From Kryptolebias marmoratus (taxonomy: Eukaryota > Chordata > Actinopteri > Cyprinodontiformes > Rivulidae): a DNA stretch of 64,000 bases. Under the pieces are notes generated by a model. That model did not search any database. It saw only the letters and a list, made by a program, of their open reading frames with translations, and was not told the origin of the DNA. The position numbers and the translations under genes were made by a program. This document shows positions 1 to 12,198 of the stretch, piece by piece. The number at the start of each line of letters is the position of its first letter. Position 1 is the stretch's first letter. Location of the stretch: contig NC_051442.1 of the NCBI RefSeq assembly GCF_001649575.2, positions 27,270,181 to 27,334,180 on the forward strand, in the 5' to 3' direction.

Positions 1-1069
1 GAAACTTGCTCGTGTTTGTTATTATACTAAATTATCATTATTATTATTTGTTAATTGCTATATAAACTACTGTACAACCCTCTTCATTTGGGAAAGCAGT
101 GTGTGTTGTGTGCGCTGCAGGGGTAAAACCCAGAGCAGGTAGGGAGCCAATGTACAAACTGAGCCCAAATTCAACAATGGGTGGTGGGAGGTGGAAAATA
201 TATGAAGTAGCATGTTTTTCCTGATGCAGCTTAAATGTTAAAAGACACACTAGGACTCATAAAAATGTTTACTTTGTTAATGAAAACACTCCTGTGTCCT
301 TCAGACAGAATGAGCCGAGGTGTGACACTGAGCTGCTGCAGATAGTCTTAACAGTTGACATAATCAATTATGTAAATTAGTCAACATGAATAGTTTTGAT
401 CAACACACAATTTTTCTGAAGTTATCTTTTAACTTAATAAATGTTTCAACTGTTTTTTCTTCACAACGCTTGTATACGTCAGTTCGGTCGGCTCTGCCCA
501 AGCTACAGTTTAACTTAATAAATATTATCAAAATATCAACAAGCTATATTAACTTTTCAAAGGTCAACAAGGTCTAAAATACTGGAATACTTAAAGTGAG
601 CTGACAGTAAAAGAATGGTTTTGTTCACCCTGGAAGGTTTCCTTGGCTTCCAGCAGCACAACTAGAGTGCTGCACAGACAAACAGACAGGGAGCCAGCAG
701 AAAAAGCTATACCTCTGTAAGTTTTTTTAAGCTGCTAAATGACTTTATGAAGTCAGACAGGGTGTCGGTCTACTACATCATTAAGTTAATGTTTGAGGAC
801 ACATTGAAACCAAAAATCTGGGCCTATGTTCCATGACACTCGCCCACTGTTGTGTTGGGTTTAGTTCCCCCTGACGAGATTTGATTCCCCACCAGTTTTG
901 TTCTGTTTTCCTCTTATTCTCTGTTGTTTTAAGCAACAGTATTTGAGATATAATGCTAAAAAAAATACAAATCCAGAGTAATTTTTTTGGTCCCTTTTTT
1001 GTTTGTTGTAACATGAGAAACATATTCTGACGGCTGAAATTTTCAGGAACAGATGATGACACAACACAA
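1..1069. other. No gene recognised
   Basis: AT-rich sequence with only short open frames that lack recognisable domains. No RNA gene or clear repeat structure is seen. Confidence 0.5.
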
Positions 1070-2200
1070 GTTACCAGCAGGGCCGTGGCCAGACTTAAAA
1101 AAATACTGAGGTAAACCACTCATTATCCCCCTGCACATCAGTTACAATGAAGACCAAAACTTAATTAAAATAGAAGCATTTATTTAAAACGAGTGACTTG
1201 AATGTGTATATGACATGTATTTGTGTGTGTGTTTGTAAATCTATGGGGGGATCGACACCATCTGAAGCAACAGAGGACTCAGGGCACAACCATGACGAGT
1301 CACTGAAATGACATGAATTAATTTATATGAATGTTGATTGTTCCCGTTGCACAAACACATTCAGAACACAAGATTTTAGCATAGATTTTACCTTTTTATC
1401 AAATACCAGTGAGGTGTTGTAGTTTTGAAGCTGAACCAGTTTTAGTGTGGTCTGGAGTTAAAAAAAAAAAGTGCTAAAATCCCCCTTTTATTGAGGTTTC
1501 ACAAATTAGATTAAGGTTTCACAAATCACATACTTGGTTTTAAATGTTTTGCAATCAGTGTAGAATAATTTGGTCCAGGTTGGAAGTGTCTAGGTGTTGT
1601 AGTTTTGGAGCTGGACCAGCACCAGTGTGGTCCAGATGCAAAAAAAAGTGCTGAAGTCACCTTTTATTGAAGTTTCACAAATCAGATTAAGGTTTCACAG
1701 ATTACACATTTGCACTTGGTTTTAAATGTTCTGTAATCAGTACAGAATAATCTGGTCCAGGTTTGAAGTGTCTAGGTGTTGTAGTTTTTAACTAGAGTAT
1801 ATTAAAGATGCTGAAGGTAGTGAAAAAATAGGTGGACTCGCCATTTAGCCATTTCCCGAATCGGAAGCTGAAATCGGAAACCAACTTCAGCTTCGTGAAA
1901 TTGAAGGAGAATATTTTCAGCAAGTTACCTTGGTTGTGTTTCACTGTAAGTGGCGCTCTTCTTCTTCTGATCTTTATTTTAGTAGTAAGGTAGCAAAGCT
2001 GCACTTTTCTTCATAGACATTGAGTTTGGCTGCAGCTGCACACAGTTGCAGCGCCTCCTAGAGTAAACTGGTGGAGCTACGCAGAGAACCACGCCGTTCA
2101 AAAGCGTTGTTTTGTTATTTTTTAAATTATATACAAAGCAGAAAAATACTGAGGTCCGGACCTCAGTGTCCTCAATGGTAGCTACGGTCCTGGTCACCAG
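1070..2200. mobile_element. hAT-like non-autonomous DNA transposon with 8-bp target duplication
   Basis: The element runs from CAGGGCCGTGGCCAGAC at 1078 to a roughly inverted end (TAGCTACGGTCCTG) at 2192. It is flanked by GTTACCAG (1070-1077) and GTCACCAG (2193-2200), an 8-bp duplication with one mismatch. Ends beginning CAGGG and 8-bp duplications are typical of the hAT superfamily. No transposase is seen, so the copy would need one in trans. Its centre holds a two-unit 180-bp tandem repeat. Assignment to hAT rests on the ends only. Confidence 0.6.
1412..1788. repeat. Two tandem copies of a 180-bp unit plus a partial third
   Basis: Units start with AGGTGTTGTAGTTTT at 1412 and 1592, and a truncated third begins at 1774. 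The two full units (180 and 182 bp) share poly(A) tracts, the phrase AAGGTTTCACA and the end TGGTCCAGG...GTGTCT. They differ by scattered substitutions and small indels. The array lies inside the hAT-like element 1078-2192. Confidence 0.85.
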
Positions 2201-3147
2201 TTAACAAATCCTACTTCTCTGTTTGACCTGCTACCTATTTTTTAAAATAGTTAATAGAGAAATTGTGTTTTGTGTGAAAATGCAGAGTTAACTGAATGGC
2301 TTTCTTGAAATCTACTGAAGAAGCTAAAACCGAGTTGTTAAAGTTGTCAAGAATTCTGTCATCCAGCCTTCCCTATTCCCTGTTTCCCACTCTCATTTTG
2401 CAGGATGAGAGCTGAGACAGCATCTTTGTTATGGCTGTCAGGTGGTGCTTTCATGCCCTGTTGGCATGCCTCACAGGTGTTCCCAATTTACCCTGATGGA
2501 GACACCTGGCATTAAAGGCTGAACTGAGACACTGTTCTTCGTTGGGCTGTTACCATCACAAGGTGAGCACTCTGGTTTCAGTCCTCCTGTGTTTACCTGG
2601 TACTTATCTTGTGGAACCCTTTAGTGTACACTTACCTGTGTTTCTCCTGTAGAGTCCTCTGTGTGTCTCTAAACCTGTTCTTAAAGATCTTCTGCTTACA
2701 CTTTCTGATGATCTTCCATCTAATTCCTTCTAAGACAAAGTAAGGAAAAGTCAGCTCAGCCTCGTTCACCCGCACATTCAGACTGCCTGTCCGCTCTCAG
2801 ATCTACACCACAATACTTACATCACTGCTGGACTCCTGGAATCCTTCCTTCCTTGGAAACCTGAAGAGATAACCCTTGTGGTGCACTGATGTTGTACAGT
2901 CATGTGACTCAAGGTCTGGCTCAGTCAGGCCGGCTGTAGCAAGAAATGGCAAACAAGAAGAGGAGTGCCATGTTGTTGTGTTTCCAACCAGTAAACAAAT
3001 ATGATGCCAAGTATTAAAGTATTTTCTATTTACCCAAAAACCTTTCAAAGAGTTTGTCCTCCATTGTAAATAATTAATAATCTAATTAAGAAAAAAAACT
3101 TTGAAGTCATAAAACTTCATTCAGATTTAGCAATATGATGATGTATC
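2201..3147. other. No gene recognised
   Basis: No conserved coding segment is visible. The 2440-2820 stretch (TGTCAGGTGGTGC..., then C+T-rich sequence) has the flavour of LTR sequence, but I found no matching end or target duplication, so it is not called. Confidence 0.4.
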
Positions 3148-3791
3148 TGTCACAGTTCACCTGTTCCTTCCTAGCCTCCTGCTTCTGGTTCACAGTTCAT
3201 CATGCCACGGTACTTTTCCACAGTCTCAGACCACAACCATTTTGCCATGCCTACGCAATCACTGCCATTAGTCTCACCTGCCACAGTCTGTATTTAAGTC
3301 CTCTGTCCCCAGCCACTAGTTGCCAGATTATTGAACGGTCTTGACTTAGTAAATATCCAGCGATCTACTCATGCTCTTGCCTGCTCTCTCATCAACGAAT
3401 CCTTGCCTGAACCACGGCCCTCCTTTTTTGCCTGCCCCCTGCCGGAAACCACCACGGACTCAGCTTACTGGTTATCGACTACACTTCCCCTCTCTGGACC
3501 CCAATTCCTGGTTGGTACTTCTTTGGATTTGGTTTCTGACTTCTGACTCCCGGGTTTTGACCTCTCGTCTGCATCTGGACTCTCTCTCTGGCCCAAGCCT
3601 CTCATTGACAATACCAGACTATTCTAGTACTTGTCTCTTGTTAGCCTTACCTGCTCCGAGGCTCCCTCTGTGCCATCCTGAAGGTCACGTCCTGAGACTT
3701 TACATTCCTACTAGTCCTAGTGCCGAAATAAACATCTTAAAACTTTGTCGTTATCTGTCGATTCTGAATCCAGTTTCACTGAGCCCTGTCA
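3148..3791 (+). mobile_element. Solo LTR, probable Ty3/gypsy-type, TSD GTATC
   Basis: A 644-bp unit begins TGTCACAG and ends CCCTGTCA, with identical 5-bp duplications GTATC at 3143-3147 and 3792-3796. It contains a TATA-like TATTTAA at 3291 and AATAAA near 3728, in the order expected of U3-R-U5. No gag or pol lies beside it, so it is a solo LTR left by LTR-LTR recombination. The short open frames across it (3135-3811) are not genes. Family assignment is by analogy with other teleost gypsy LTRs. Confidence 0.85.
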
Positions 3792-3869
3792 GTATCCCCT
3801 CTTATTATTAGAAGTATTGGTTTCAGTATTGATATTAGCTATACTGGTCCCTATTTACTTGGTATTGGT

Positions 3870-4560
3870 ATTACTTTTCCTCATTGATGGAGCCTTTCCA
3901 GATGTGTAACTGCCCATTCCAGAGACACTAATGCACCCCCATACCATCAGAGAGACAGGCTGAATGGGCCCTCTCCTCTTTAGTATGGAGGATGTGGTGA
4001 CCGTTGTTTAAAAAAAAAAAAAAAAATTTTGATTAATCTGACGACAGAACAGTTTTCCACTTTGCTTCAGTCTATTTTAAATGAGCTTCGGTTCAGAGAA
4101 GACAACAGTGTTTGTGGATGGTGTTCAGATGGCTCCTTCTTTGCATGATAGAGCTTTAACCAGTATTTGTAGATGGTGAACTGTGTTTACAGACAGTGAT
4201 CTGTGGAAGTGTTCCTGAGTCCAGGCAGTGATGTCCAGAACAGAATCAGACCTGGTTTTAATGCAGTGGCCCCTAAGGACCACCGGGAGCCAATACTGAC
4301 TTTCAGCCCTTTGTCCTTTGAGCTCAGAGATTTAATGAGATTCTTGGAATATTTTGATGATATTATGAACTGTAGATGAAGGGATATTCAAAGTCTTTTT
4401 CAATTGAGGAATATTATTCTAAAATTGTTCCACTTATTTTATGCTGTTTTTCACAGACTGGTCAACCTCTGCCCATCTTTACTTCTGTGAGATTCCGATT
4501 CTTTAAAAAGCTTTTATACGCAGCCTTCTTACTGACCTGTTGCAAATTAAGCTAATTAGC
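3870..4560. repeat. Probable degenerate dispersed repeat
   Basis: Non-AT-biased sequence with poly(A) at 4011-4026 resembles, from memory, a widespread fish repeat read in antisense (CAGTGGCCCCTAAGGACC; ending GACCTGTTGCAAATTAAGCTAATTAG). I cannot name the family and found no ends or target duplication. Confidence 0.35.
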
Positions 4561-5340
4561 TACAAAATGCTCTTCCTGCTGTTTCTGTTTTGTACTACTT
4601 ATTTTTACAGCCTTTTGTTGCTCCTTAACATATGTTTAACCTTTTTAAACCCTTCTGGTATCAACAAGTTCATCTCATTCAGAAAATATGTTCAACAACA
4701 TTTAGAATGTGTATCTTTTACACTTAAAATGTTTAACTGTAAGTTTATGGGAAAGGGGATTTTTAATTTTAGTACATTTAACTTTGAAGTTGTTGTTTTT
4801 GCTAATTTTAGGTTTTCACTACTGTTTTTCTAATTTTAGCTACTGTTGCACTCATCTAGCTTTTAGCTATGGTTTAACAAATTTTTAACTTTTAGCTTCA
4901 GTTTTGCTAATTTGAGCTATTAGCTTATTTTGTTATTTTAGCTTTTGACCATTGTTTTGTGAAAATTACCTTCTGTTCTGCTTGTCTTAACTTGAACTCA
5001 GTTTCATTTTCTTCAACAAATTTCATTTCAATTAACACTCACTGTTCACACAGCATTTTTACAGACACTCTGCACTTTTCTAGTTATTCATAGGTTTTAC
5101 ACAGAAACCCACTTCAGTTCAGCCAAACCTTTGCTTCAATGCTCCATGTGGTCATAAATGAAACCAAAAAGCTTTTTTTTACCCCTAAATATAGCTTGTC
5201 AAGTTAAGGGCTGGCCTGTTGATGAGGCTATATTAAACTTTCATCTTTTTAGCTGAGTTTTTTTTTCCTCTCACTCATACAAATGATTCAGCTTCTGATC
5301 CCACTTTTGGTGCTAACATTTGGAGCAGTCGTTCTTCCTC
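4561..5340. repeat. AT-rich 'TTTTAGCT' simple-repeat-like tract
   Basis: From about 4600 to 5000 the sequence repeats loosely spaced TTTTAGCT, TTTTGCTAATTT and AGCTATTAGC words, related to the tract at 32930-33230 in the other orientation. No gene is seen. Confidence 0.5.
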
Positions 5341-5862
5341 TTATGGCATAGTATCATTTGGCTGACTTGAGAGGAGAGCAGGTGGGGATGGGGAGGTCAC
5401 ACTGGGTGGCAGGGAGAGGAAGCCATGGGTGGGTATTTGTTTTATTTGTTTAAGACTTCTAAAATGCAAATTGGTGTATAAGCTGAAGAGCAGCTGTACT
5501 AACAAAGGGCCTGTGGGAGAGTTTGCATCTAAAGGGTCGAACAAAAGACGGATGACTGCAACATTAACTAGACAGATTTCACCATGTGCCCAAGTCTCAG
5601 TACCAATGTTGTTTAAGGATGGGGTCAATGCGAGCCAGTCTTTTCTGGTGGGGTCATCCATTTTAAGCCGCCCTCGTTGGGGTTTAGTTGCTTGATTAGT
5701 TTGCATAGGAGCAGAGGGGAGAAAACTGCTGAGGTCAACTGTAGTGCCTGGGATTGTGTTTAGAAACATGTCAGCGGTTAATACACTTATCAGAGATTCC
5801 AAAACATTGCTTTGATGAGGAGAATACATATATGGTTTGAGGCTGTGTCCAGACAGGAACAA
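5341..5862 (-). CDS. Unrecognised 173-codon open frame
   Basis: This is the longest uninterrupted frame in this part of the window that is neither a recognised transposon gene nor a gap artefact. The predicted 173-residue protein is rich in Leu, Pro and Ser. It has a central stretch (WLALTPSL...WAHGEICLVNVAVIRLLFDPL) with patterned hydrophobics, unlike random AT-rich translation, and ends in a Pro/Ser-rich tail. I do not recognise a domain, signal peptide or membrane segment. There is no visible promoter, splice site or neighbour that gives context. It could be a gag-like or other mobile-element remnant, a broken exon, or chance. Confidence that it is a real gene is low. Confidence 0.2.
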   Translation of the reverse strand: MFLSGHSLKPYMYSPHQSNVLESLISVLTADMFLNTIPGTTVDLSSFLPSAPMQTNQATKPQRGRLKMDDPTRKDWLALTPSLNNIGTETWAHGEICLVNVAVIRLLFDPLDANSPTGPLLVQLLFSLYTNLHFRSLKQIKQIPTHGFLSLPPSVTSPSPPALLSSQPNDTMP

Positions 5863-6699
5863 TTGGTTTCTTTTAAAATAATCTTTTTTGTTGTTTCTAA
5901 AGATATTCTTATAAATACAGCACTATTTCTAGAAATGTTGTCAGTCACACAGAGTTTTGCATAAAATCCATACACTGTAGTAACTATGCCTTGCCTGTTT
6001 GTGGCACTGTAATGCTAAAACAAAAATACACCAGAAACAGGAAAGAAAACCTGGAGCATTCACATAAAGCTTTCATGTTGAGTAGACTGTATTTACTGTA
6101 CTGTACAGTCTATGATTTGAACTCTAGACACAACAGGAAAAAAAAGACAAGGATGACAAATGTGAGAGCAAAAATCAAATCCTAGAATTTCTACTTTGTG
6201 TCACATTAAACAACAAAACCACAAAATGTAGGACAGTGTTGAATTGGAGTCATGTCCAAACATGTGGACATAATGGACGATTTCAGACCCAGTATACAGA
6301 AAGGGACAACTAAAGGAAAAGGTTTCTTTTGCAATGTTCAAAACATATTGGGGTACTTTAAAAACTATTCTCATTTCCCATGTTTTTTAAATATATACTT
6401 GTGTTTTGTGGTTTGTTTTTTGTATTGTTGACAGTGATAAAGTGATGTATTTGTATTGATAAAGTGATAAAAACCTTTTTGGCCTCAGTGATTAAAAACC
6501 TTTTTGGCCTTAGATTATTTGGTATAACAATAAGGGGTTTTTGCTCTGTTTTATTTATAACAACATTATTGTTTCAAGATTATTTTTTTTTACTCTGAAA
6601 CCCATTTTTAAAAAATACTGTTTAGGAGCTCCTAAAACTCCATTTAAATGTGGACACAAGGCTGAGGCCCAGTTTACACGATGCTGTGTTTTGAAGTTA
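5863..6699. other. No gene recognised
   Basis: AT-rich sequence; two direct copies of AAAAACCTTTTTGGCCT near 6469-6512 are the only local structure noticed. Confidence 0.4.
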
Positions 6700-6962
6700 A
6701 CATTTTTAAAACACATAAATGGCTATAACAAAGTCAAATTTATTGAGCTAAAATTTGATGTGGTAATAGCTGATAGTCATTCACAACACATACTCTGAGT
6801 GTGACATTTCACAACATTGCATGACATTGCTAATATAGCAGGGTTTCACCAAAACAGTTACAATGCCATCATTTTTCATCATAAGATCTTAGTATAAAAC
6901 TCTGGAATGAAAGACAGTGTGTGATATGCATTCCTTTAAGGAATGCTAGGCCTTTAATTCAG
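6700..6962 (+). repeat. Dispersed repeat family A, fragment
   Basis: Shares with the other family A copies the words AAATGGCTATAAC, TGTGGTAATAGCTGA, TAGTCATTCACAACACATACTC and the terminal GGAATGCTAGGCCTTTAATT. Forward is defined by the fuller copy at 51065-51590. Only the last 260 bp or so are present here. Confidence 0.75.
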
Positions 6963-7799
6963 TTGGATAGATGTAAGTGCTGAAGTGCAGCTCTGGATGT
7001 AGTGCAGTCATGTACTGAGAAATATCTGATGAGCCTGGCTGTGACCAGAGACTGTTTTCTCCTGTCAGTTTCTGTTTTCACTTTCTACCTGAGAATCTCA
7101 ACCACATGTGCTTCCTATTTCTGCCAAGAGCTTGCAAAAAATAAGCCAAACATTTTGCCCAAAACATGTTTTAGACATATCACGCAGAGTTCTGAGTGCA
7201 GCATAACCCACTGCAGTCAGGACATTGTCAAGGCCAAATCTGCAGGATTTTGACAGCAGAGAGATTACTCAGTTGCAAACTTTTGGTCTCTCCTTTAGCT
7301 TATAGGCAGAACATGTTCCTGAGTGGCGCAGGGTCACCCTGATCTCTGATGACTGTCCTCCTCCTCCTCCTCCTCCTCCTCTTGCTCTTTCCCTCGTCTC
7401 CCTCTTCTCGTCTGTTTTTTTTTTTTTTTTTTTTGTGATGTTATCTTTTCACTCTCCTCCCACTCACTGCTGTTCCCTGAAGCTGTCTCAGGGATGAACG
7501 CCTCATTGTTTTTGTCCTTGCACTGCTCTCCAAAAGTGCGTTCCTGGATGTAGATTTTGAGTAGCTTTGAACTCTGGTTGACCTCATTGCTTCTAAAGAA
7601 AGGAAGGTCACATCTAGGCCAATTACACTTTGTGCAATTAAACCTTTTATTCTGAGGAATAAATTCACTTTTGTTCACAATGATTATCACCGGAAAAAAG
7701 GCCTTCTTGTGATTCTGAGGGTTGATTTTAAACAAGCAATCTATTCGGCTCATCACCAAGTGGAAGCATGTACAAGTTAAAAAGAGTGTTAGTAAAAAT
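6963..7799. other. No gene; (CTC)n and poly(T) microsatellites at 7356-7441
   Basis: A run of CTC trinucleotides (about 7356-7382) is followed by a poly(T) run ending near 7434. The - strand frame 7334-7759 owes its Glu/Lys-rich tail to these tracts and is not credible as a gene. Confidence 0.6.
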
Positions 7800-8100
7800 C
7801 CAGTATCTCACTGAGCTATGACTATTGTAGCCTTATTGGCAAAGCAAAATTGACAGAAAATATGCATTTTTTTTGTTGCAGTCTTCCTGAAATCAGAGTG
7901 TCTGCAACCAGTGAGCTGTGTTGTTGCATTTTGCAAAGAGTTTTTGAAACTTAAATAATTTTTCAGTTGCACAGCTTGTAAAACTGTATTCTAGGCCATG
8001 TACATCATTTTATTGTTGACCTCTGTCCACATATTGCCTGCCTAGGCCCACTTTGTACCCACCTTGGCAGCCACCCCCAGGTTTATGATTTAATCTATGG
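7800..8100 (+). repeat. Dispersed repeat family B, copy
   Basis: Related to 14265-14600 and 51600-51830, and inverted at 16865-17090. Shared words are GTATCTCACTGA, GTTGCAGTCT, GTGTCTGCAACCA, TGTAAAACTGTATTCT and GGCCATGTACA. Family B is not a family I can name; no target duplication was found. Confidence 0.6.
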
Positions 8101-8648
8101 GAGTACACTTTAGAAATGAAGACAGGCAGTTTTGTACCAGTTTATCATTCATCACCGGTGTGGATTTTAGAAATGCACATTTGGGGGTGTAGCCTGTCAG
8201 AGGAGAGGTCTTGTACAGGTGTCAAAATACAGCTCAAGCCCTTTAGAGACGGATTGAAGATGTCCCCAAAGATGTCCATGACAAAACTGACACATGTGCA
8301 CAATGCCTGCAACGACTCTGTCTGTTTTGAGAGAAAATTTCTCAAACTTATCTATACTGGCTTAAAGTGCAACAGAACAAATACAATACAACAGCAACAA
8401 GGACTTGCACTGCCACATTTAAGAGCTTCTACTCTGCTCCATAAATGAGATACCTATTTTATTGGTGCCCACCAAATTACTATGCAAGGTGGAAACAGAG
8501 AATTTAACCTTGGTCACTCTCAGCCATAGGCCAAATGAAGCTGGTAAGACTGGGTAGACCATAAGCAACAAAGTTTTATTGTAGGAAATACTTTGAAAGT
8601 ATACATAATACATAAACCTGGAGAAATAGGTAGTACTTTTACAAGTTG

Positions 8649-9106
8649 TGTTGGAATTTGGGGTTTTTGGGTTTTAGTTTATTGTTTTTGTTTGTCTCAT
8701 GTTTTCTGTTTTTAGTTGTGTTTCAGGTGTCTTCCTTTTTGTTTAGGTTTTGTTGTGTTCATGTACTCGGTGCTGTCACTATTACTCCTCCCCAGTCACT
8801 CTTTTGCCTTCCTGCCACGCCCATCTACACCTGCCTCAAGTCTTGCTAATTATTTCACCTGTGCCCACTTTCCAATTACCTCCTCTGCTTAAAAACCCGG
8901 TCAACTCCTCCACACTCCAGTAGTTCATTGTTCTTGGTTTCCTGCTGTTCTGTTGTTGCTTCATGTTTGGGTTTTTGTTATGTTTAGGTTTGCTGCCTCG
9001 TCAGCCTTTTGTTTTTTGTTTATCTTTAATTTAAAGAAAATAAATCAGTTTCTCACCAAGATGAGTCTGCGCTCTGGGTTCTCCTCCTTCTCCTCGCCCC
9101 CTGACA
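8649..9106 (+). mobile_element. Solo LTR, TSD AGTTG
   Basis: A 458-bp unit begins TGTTGGAATTTGGGG and ends CCCCTGACA, with identical duplications AGTTG at 8644-8648 and 9107-9111. It contains a TATA-like CTTAAAAACC near 8889 and AATAAA near 9040. It is related to the shorter LTR at 43228-43451, which sits in the opposite orientation. No internal coding region is attached. Confidence 0.85.
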
Positions 9107-9111
9107 AGTTG

Positions 9112-10289
9112 AACAGAAAGGAGAATAACAGCTGTATGTACAATGACAGAGGGAAGGACCTTTGAGTCTTCAAACAATTTAAGAGAGATTTTTGAATTAG
9201 AAAGCAAGGACTTGCTCAGATATCTTCACTTAAGACACTTTTTAAATAATGAAATTAAAAAGAAAATTGCTCAAGGAGATGAAATTATTGATTGTTGTTG
9301 CATATAATATCACCCCCCAAAAAACTGTCTCTAAATTGTATAAGGGCTTGCAAAATCAATTATTATAATTCATTTTATGTTAAACTGAGATGGGAAAAAA
9401 GTAAATATTGGACTGTCTGAGACTGATTGGCTTTCCATATGAAGACCACAGCAACCTTCTAGAACCTGTAGAAGATGGAGGAAATTCAGTTATAAAACCT
9501 TCATATGTTTCTGTTTTTATTCCACCTTACATGAGAAAAAAACAACTGGACACAGCAAAAATGTAGACATGTAAATACCAATCACTCACATTTTTTTGGA
9601 CATTTGTAAAGCTTTAGCGATTTTGGGAAAATGCTCTTCTAATTATTGAAAAGGTATTGGGATATAAGATTCAAAGGATCCCAAAATATTGCTACTAAGA
9701 TTGTAACCTAGTTTTATACTTAAAAGCAGAAATATGTATCTCTTCAAAATTCTGTTAATTAAAAAGCCATTACAAGACATTGGCTGAAACGTGACTCTCC
9801 AAAGTATATCACTTGCAGGATGTAGCAGAAAAAATACACTTCATAGAAAAAATAACTTTTTCTTTACAGATGAACTTATGTATAGACGCAAAACTATAGG
9901 AAAACCAGACTATGTATAATTGAAGGATTGGACAAACGACTTGAAGATATTTGTTTACATCCTTTAGTAAAAGAATAAACCCCCACAGTGATCTCTGAAA
10001 TAACTAGTAGCTGACAAAAGCAATAAAAACAAAACGACAACAAAAAAATAAAAAACAAAAGTCAACTCAAGAAAGTCAGTCTTTTGAATTGTGAGTCACC
10101 AGAATTTCTTTTAAAAAAATAAACTAATGAAACTGGTCCTAATAAAAGAGTGGTACTCTTAGAAAAGATTGTAACTAATTTGCTCGCAGGGAAATTTTAA
10201 AGTAAGTTGTGTCCTGTAATCACCATTAGAGGCTTCTTCAATCTTGTAATCAGTCAGTCTGAAAATTTAAAGGGTGAAAAGTAGTCACT
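9112..10289. other. No gene recognised
   Basis: Strongly A-rich, with several A/T homopolymers and no convincing coding potential. It leads directly into the Tc1 relic; Tc1 terminal inverted repeats were not located. Confidence 0.45.
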
Positions 10290-11270
10290 GTGCTGTTTGG
10301 TATGATGGTGTGTACCACACTGAACATGGAGCACAGGAAGCTGAGGGCAGAATTGTCTCGGGAGCATAGAAAGATAATTACTGAGCAGCATGTTAAAGGT
10401 AAAGACTATAAGACCATCTCTAGGCAGCTAGATGTTCCTGTGACTCCAGCTGCACAGATTATTCAGAAGTTTAAGGTCCACAGGACCAGAGCCAACCTCC
10501 CTGGACGTGGCTGCAGAAGGAAAACTGATGACAAACTGAAGAGACACGAATGGTAACTAAAGAGGCCAGAACAAGATTCCAAAGAGATCAGAGGTGAACT
10601 CCAAGGTCAAGGTCATCAGTGTCAGATCTCACCATCGGTCGCTGTTTAAGTTAAGTGGACTTAATGGAAGATGACCGAGGAGGACACCATATTATAAAAA
10701 AGCAGGACTGGAATTTGCCAAAAGGCATACTAACAAACAATAAGGCTTCTGGGAGAATGTCCTTTGGACAAATGAGACAAAACTGGAGCCTTTTGCCAAC
10801 AAGTCCCATCAGCTCTGTGTTCACAGATCCAAAAATGAGGAGACTAGTTTCTGTTCTGAGACTGCTTTGCTGCATCTGACAAGGAATGTCTTGAATCTGT
10901 TCAGGGTCCAATGAAATCTCAAGACTATCAAGGCATGGAGTGAAATGTGTTGCTCAGTGTCAGAAAGTTTGGTCTCAGTCGCAGGTCATGGATCCTCCAA
11001 CAGGATACTGACCAAGAAGTCACCCCACCAAGAATGGATCAGAAGAGAATACTTGACCATTCTGAAGTGGCCTTCTGAGCCCTGATCTAAATCCTGTTGA
11101 ACATCTGTGGAAGGATCTGAAACATCTGGAGAAGGAACCCATCAAACCTGAGACAGCTGGAGCAGTTTGTTTATGAGGAGTGGGCCAAAACACCTGTGGA
11201 CAGGTGCAGACGGCTCAGAGTTACAGAAATCACTTGACTGCAGTGATTGCCTTACAATGTGCAATAAAAT
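10290..11270 (+). pseudogene. Tc1-like transposase, inactivated
   Basis: Tc1/mariner transposases cut and paste their element at TA sites. The N-terminal helix-turn-helix region is open at 10290-10556 (KDYKTISRQLDVPV, then KFKVHRTRANLPGRG). Later blocks follow the Tc1 order but in several frames: GELQGQGHQC, ENVLWTNETKLEPF, KFGLSRRSW and LSPDLNPVEHLW, then EEWAKTPVDRCRRL. The first catalytic Asp (WTDETK in the family) is Asn here, codon 10771-10773. The second catalytic region is scrambled. Stops and frameshifts make it clearly dead. The family's full protein is about 340 residues; nearly the whole length is represented. Confidence 0.9.
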
Positions 11271-11389
11271 ATTAACTTCAGAGTACAATGACATTGTTTT
11301 GGCACATTTTATGACAAGTGCAGACAGAAGCAAATGTCTATGGACTAATTTCTTGCTCAGCACAAGCCTGGAGACAGTGGTGTGAGTGC

Positions 11390-12198
11390 TGCCTGTCTTG
11401 CAGAAATGTGTGAAGTTATGTCAAGTGGACCCAGAAGAAAACTCCCTCAAAGGGAGAATATCCCTTCTGCCTTCCCAGAAGTCATTCTCCTTCTAAGCAA
11501 TATATATATATAGTGCAAAAAAATCTTGAAGTGTATAAAAATTTTAAGTCCAAACAATAAACTAAAATCATATTTCTTGGAATTTTTTTACTGAAATGTT
11601 GCTTGTTCTTGTTGACTGAAGCCCTGAGGTTAAAGCTCAAGATACACCGAAGCTGAATCTTTGGTGTATCTTGAGCTGCCTTTTAAACAAACTCTTGTTG
11701 AGTTGATTTATCAAATCTTATGTTTTCCAAATGCACTAATTTACAAAACTTAATGATGTTCTTGACAACTGGCAGGTTCCTAATCAGTTATCTGCCAGTT
11801 GTTACATGTTCTCTCAAGCTGTCAAGTAACGCATGTTGAATCCATCTGTTTACCCCGGCTGTGCCTCTGTGTTTCTTATTCCAATCATGCACAGCCCCGA
11901 TTCCACACAAATCAAGTGCACCTTCAGATGTCATTTCTCCACGGGGGGCTGAGTGATCGAGTAGGAGACGTGGTGCCTCCTCATGAGGGCTCAAAAATTG
12001 ATGTGCCCTTTTGGCTCTAGTGAGCGTGACCTTTAAAAAATGTGAAACATTCAGAGAACAGCACAACCACTACCTTGCTACAGATCATTCTCAGCCCTCT
12101 GCTCATCTGTCCTCCACACTGTCCACACTCTAGACCAGTCAAACATCAAGTGCTCCTGTGCTTAAAGGGATAGTCTGGTCATTTTTAAAGTAATGTTT
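11390..12198. other. No gene; small inverted pair at about 11636-11678
   Basis: AGCTCAAGATACACCGAAG and CTTTGGTGTATCTTGAGCT face each other around 11634-11679, forming a short hairpin. Nothing else is recognised. Confidence 0.5.

Noticed and set aside
7334..7759. 141-codon - strand frame with Glu/Lys-rich tail
   Set aside because: The tail comes from the (CTC)n and poly(T) microsatellites; the rest shows no domain.
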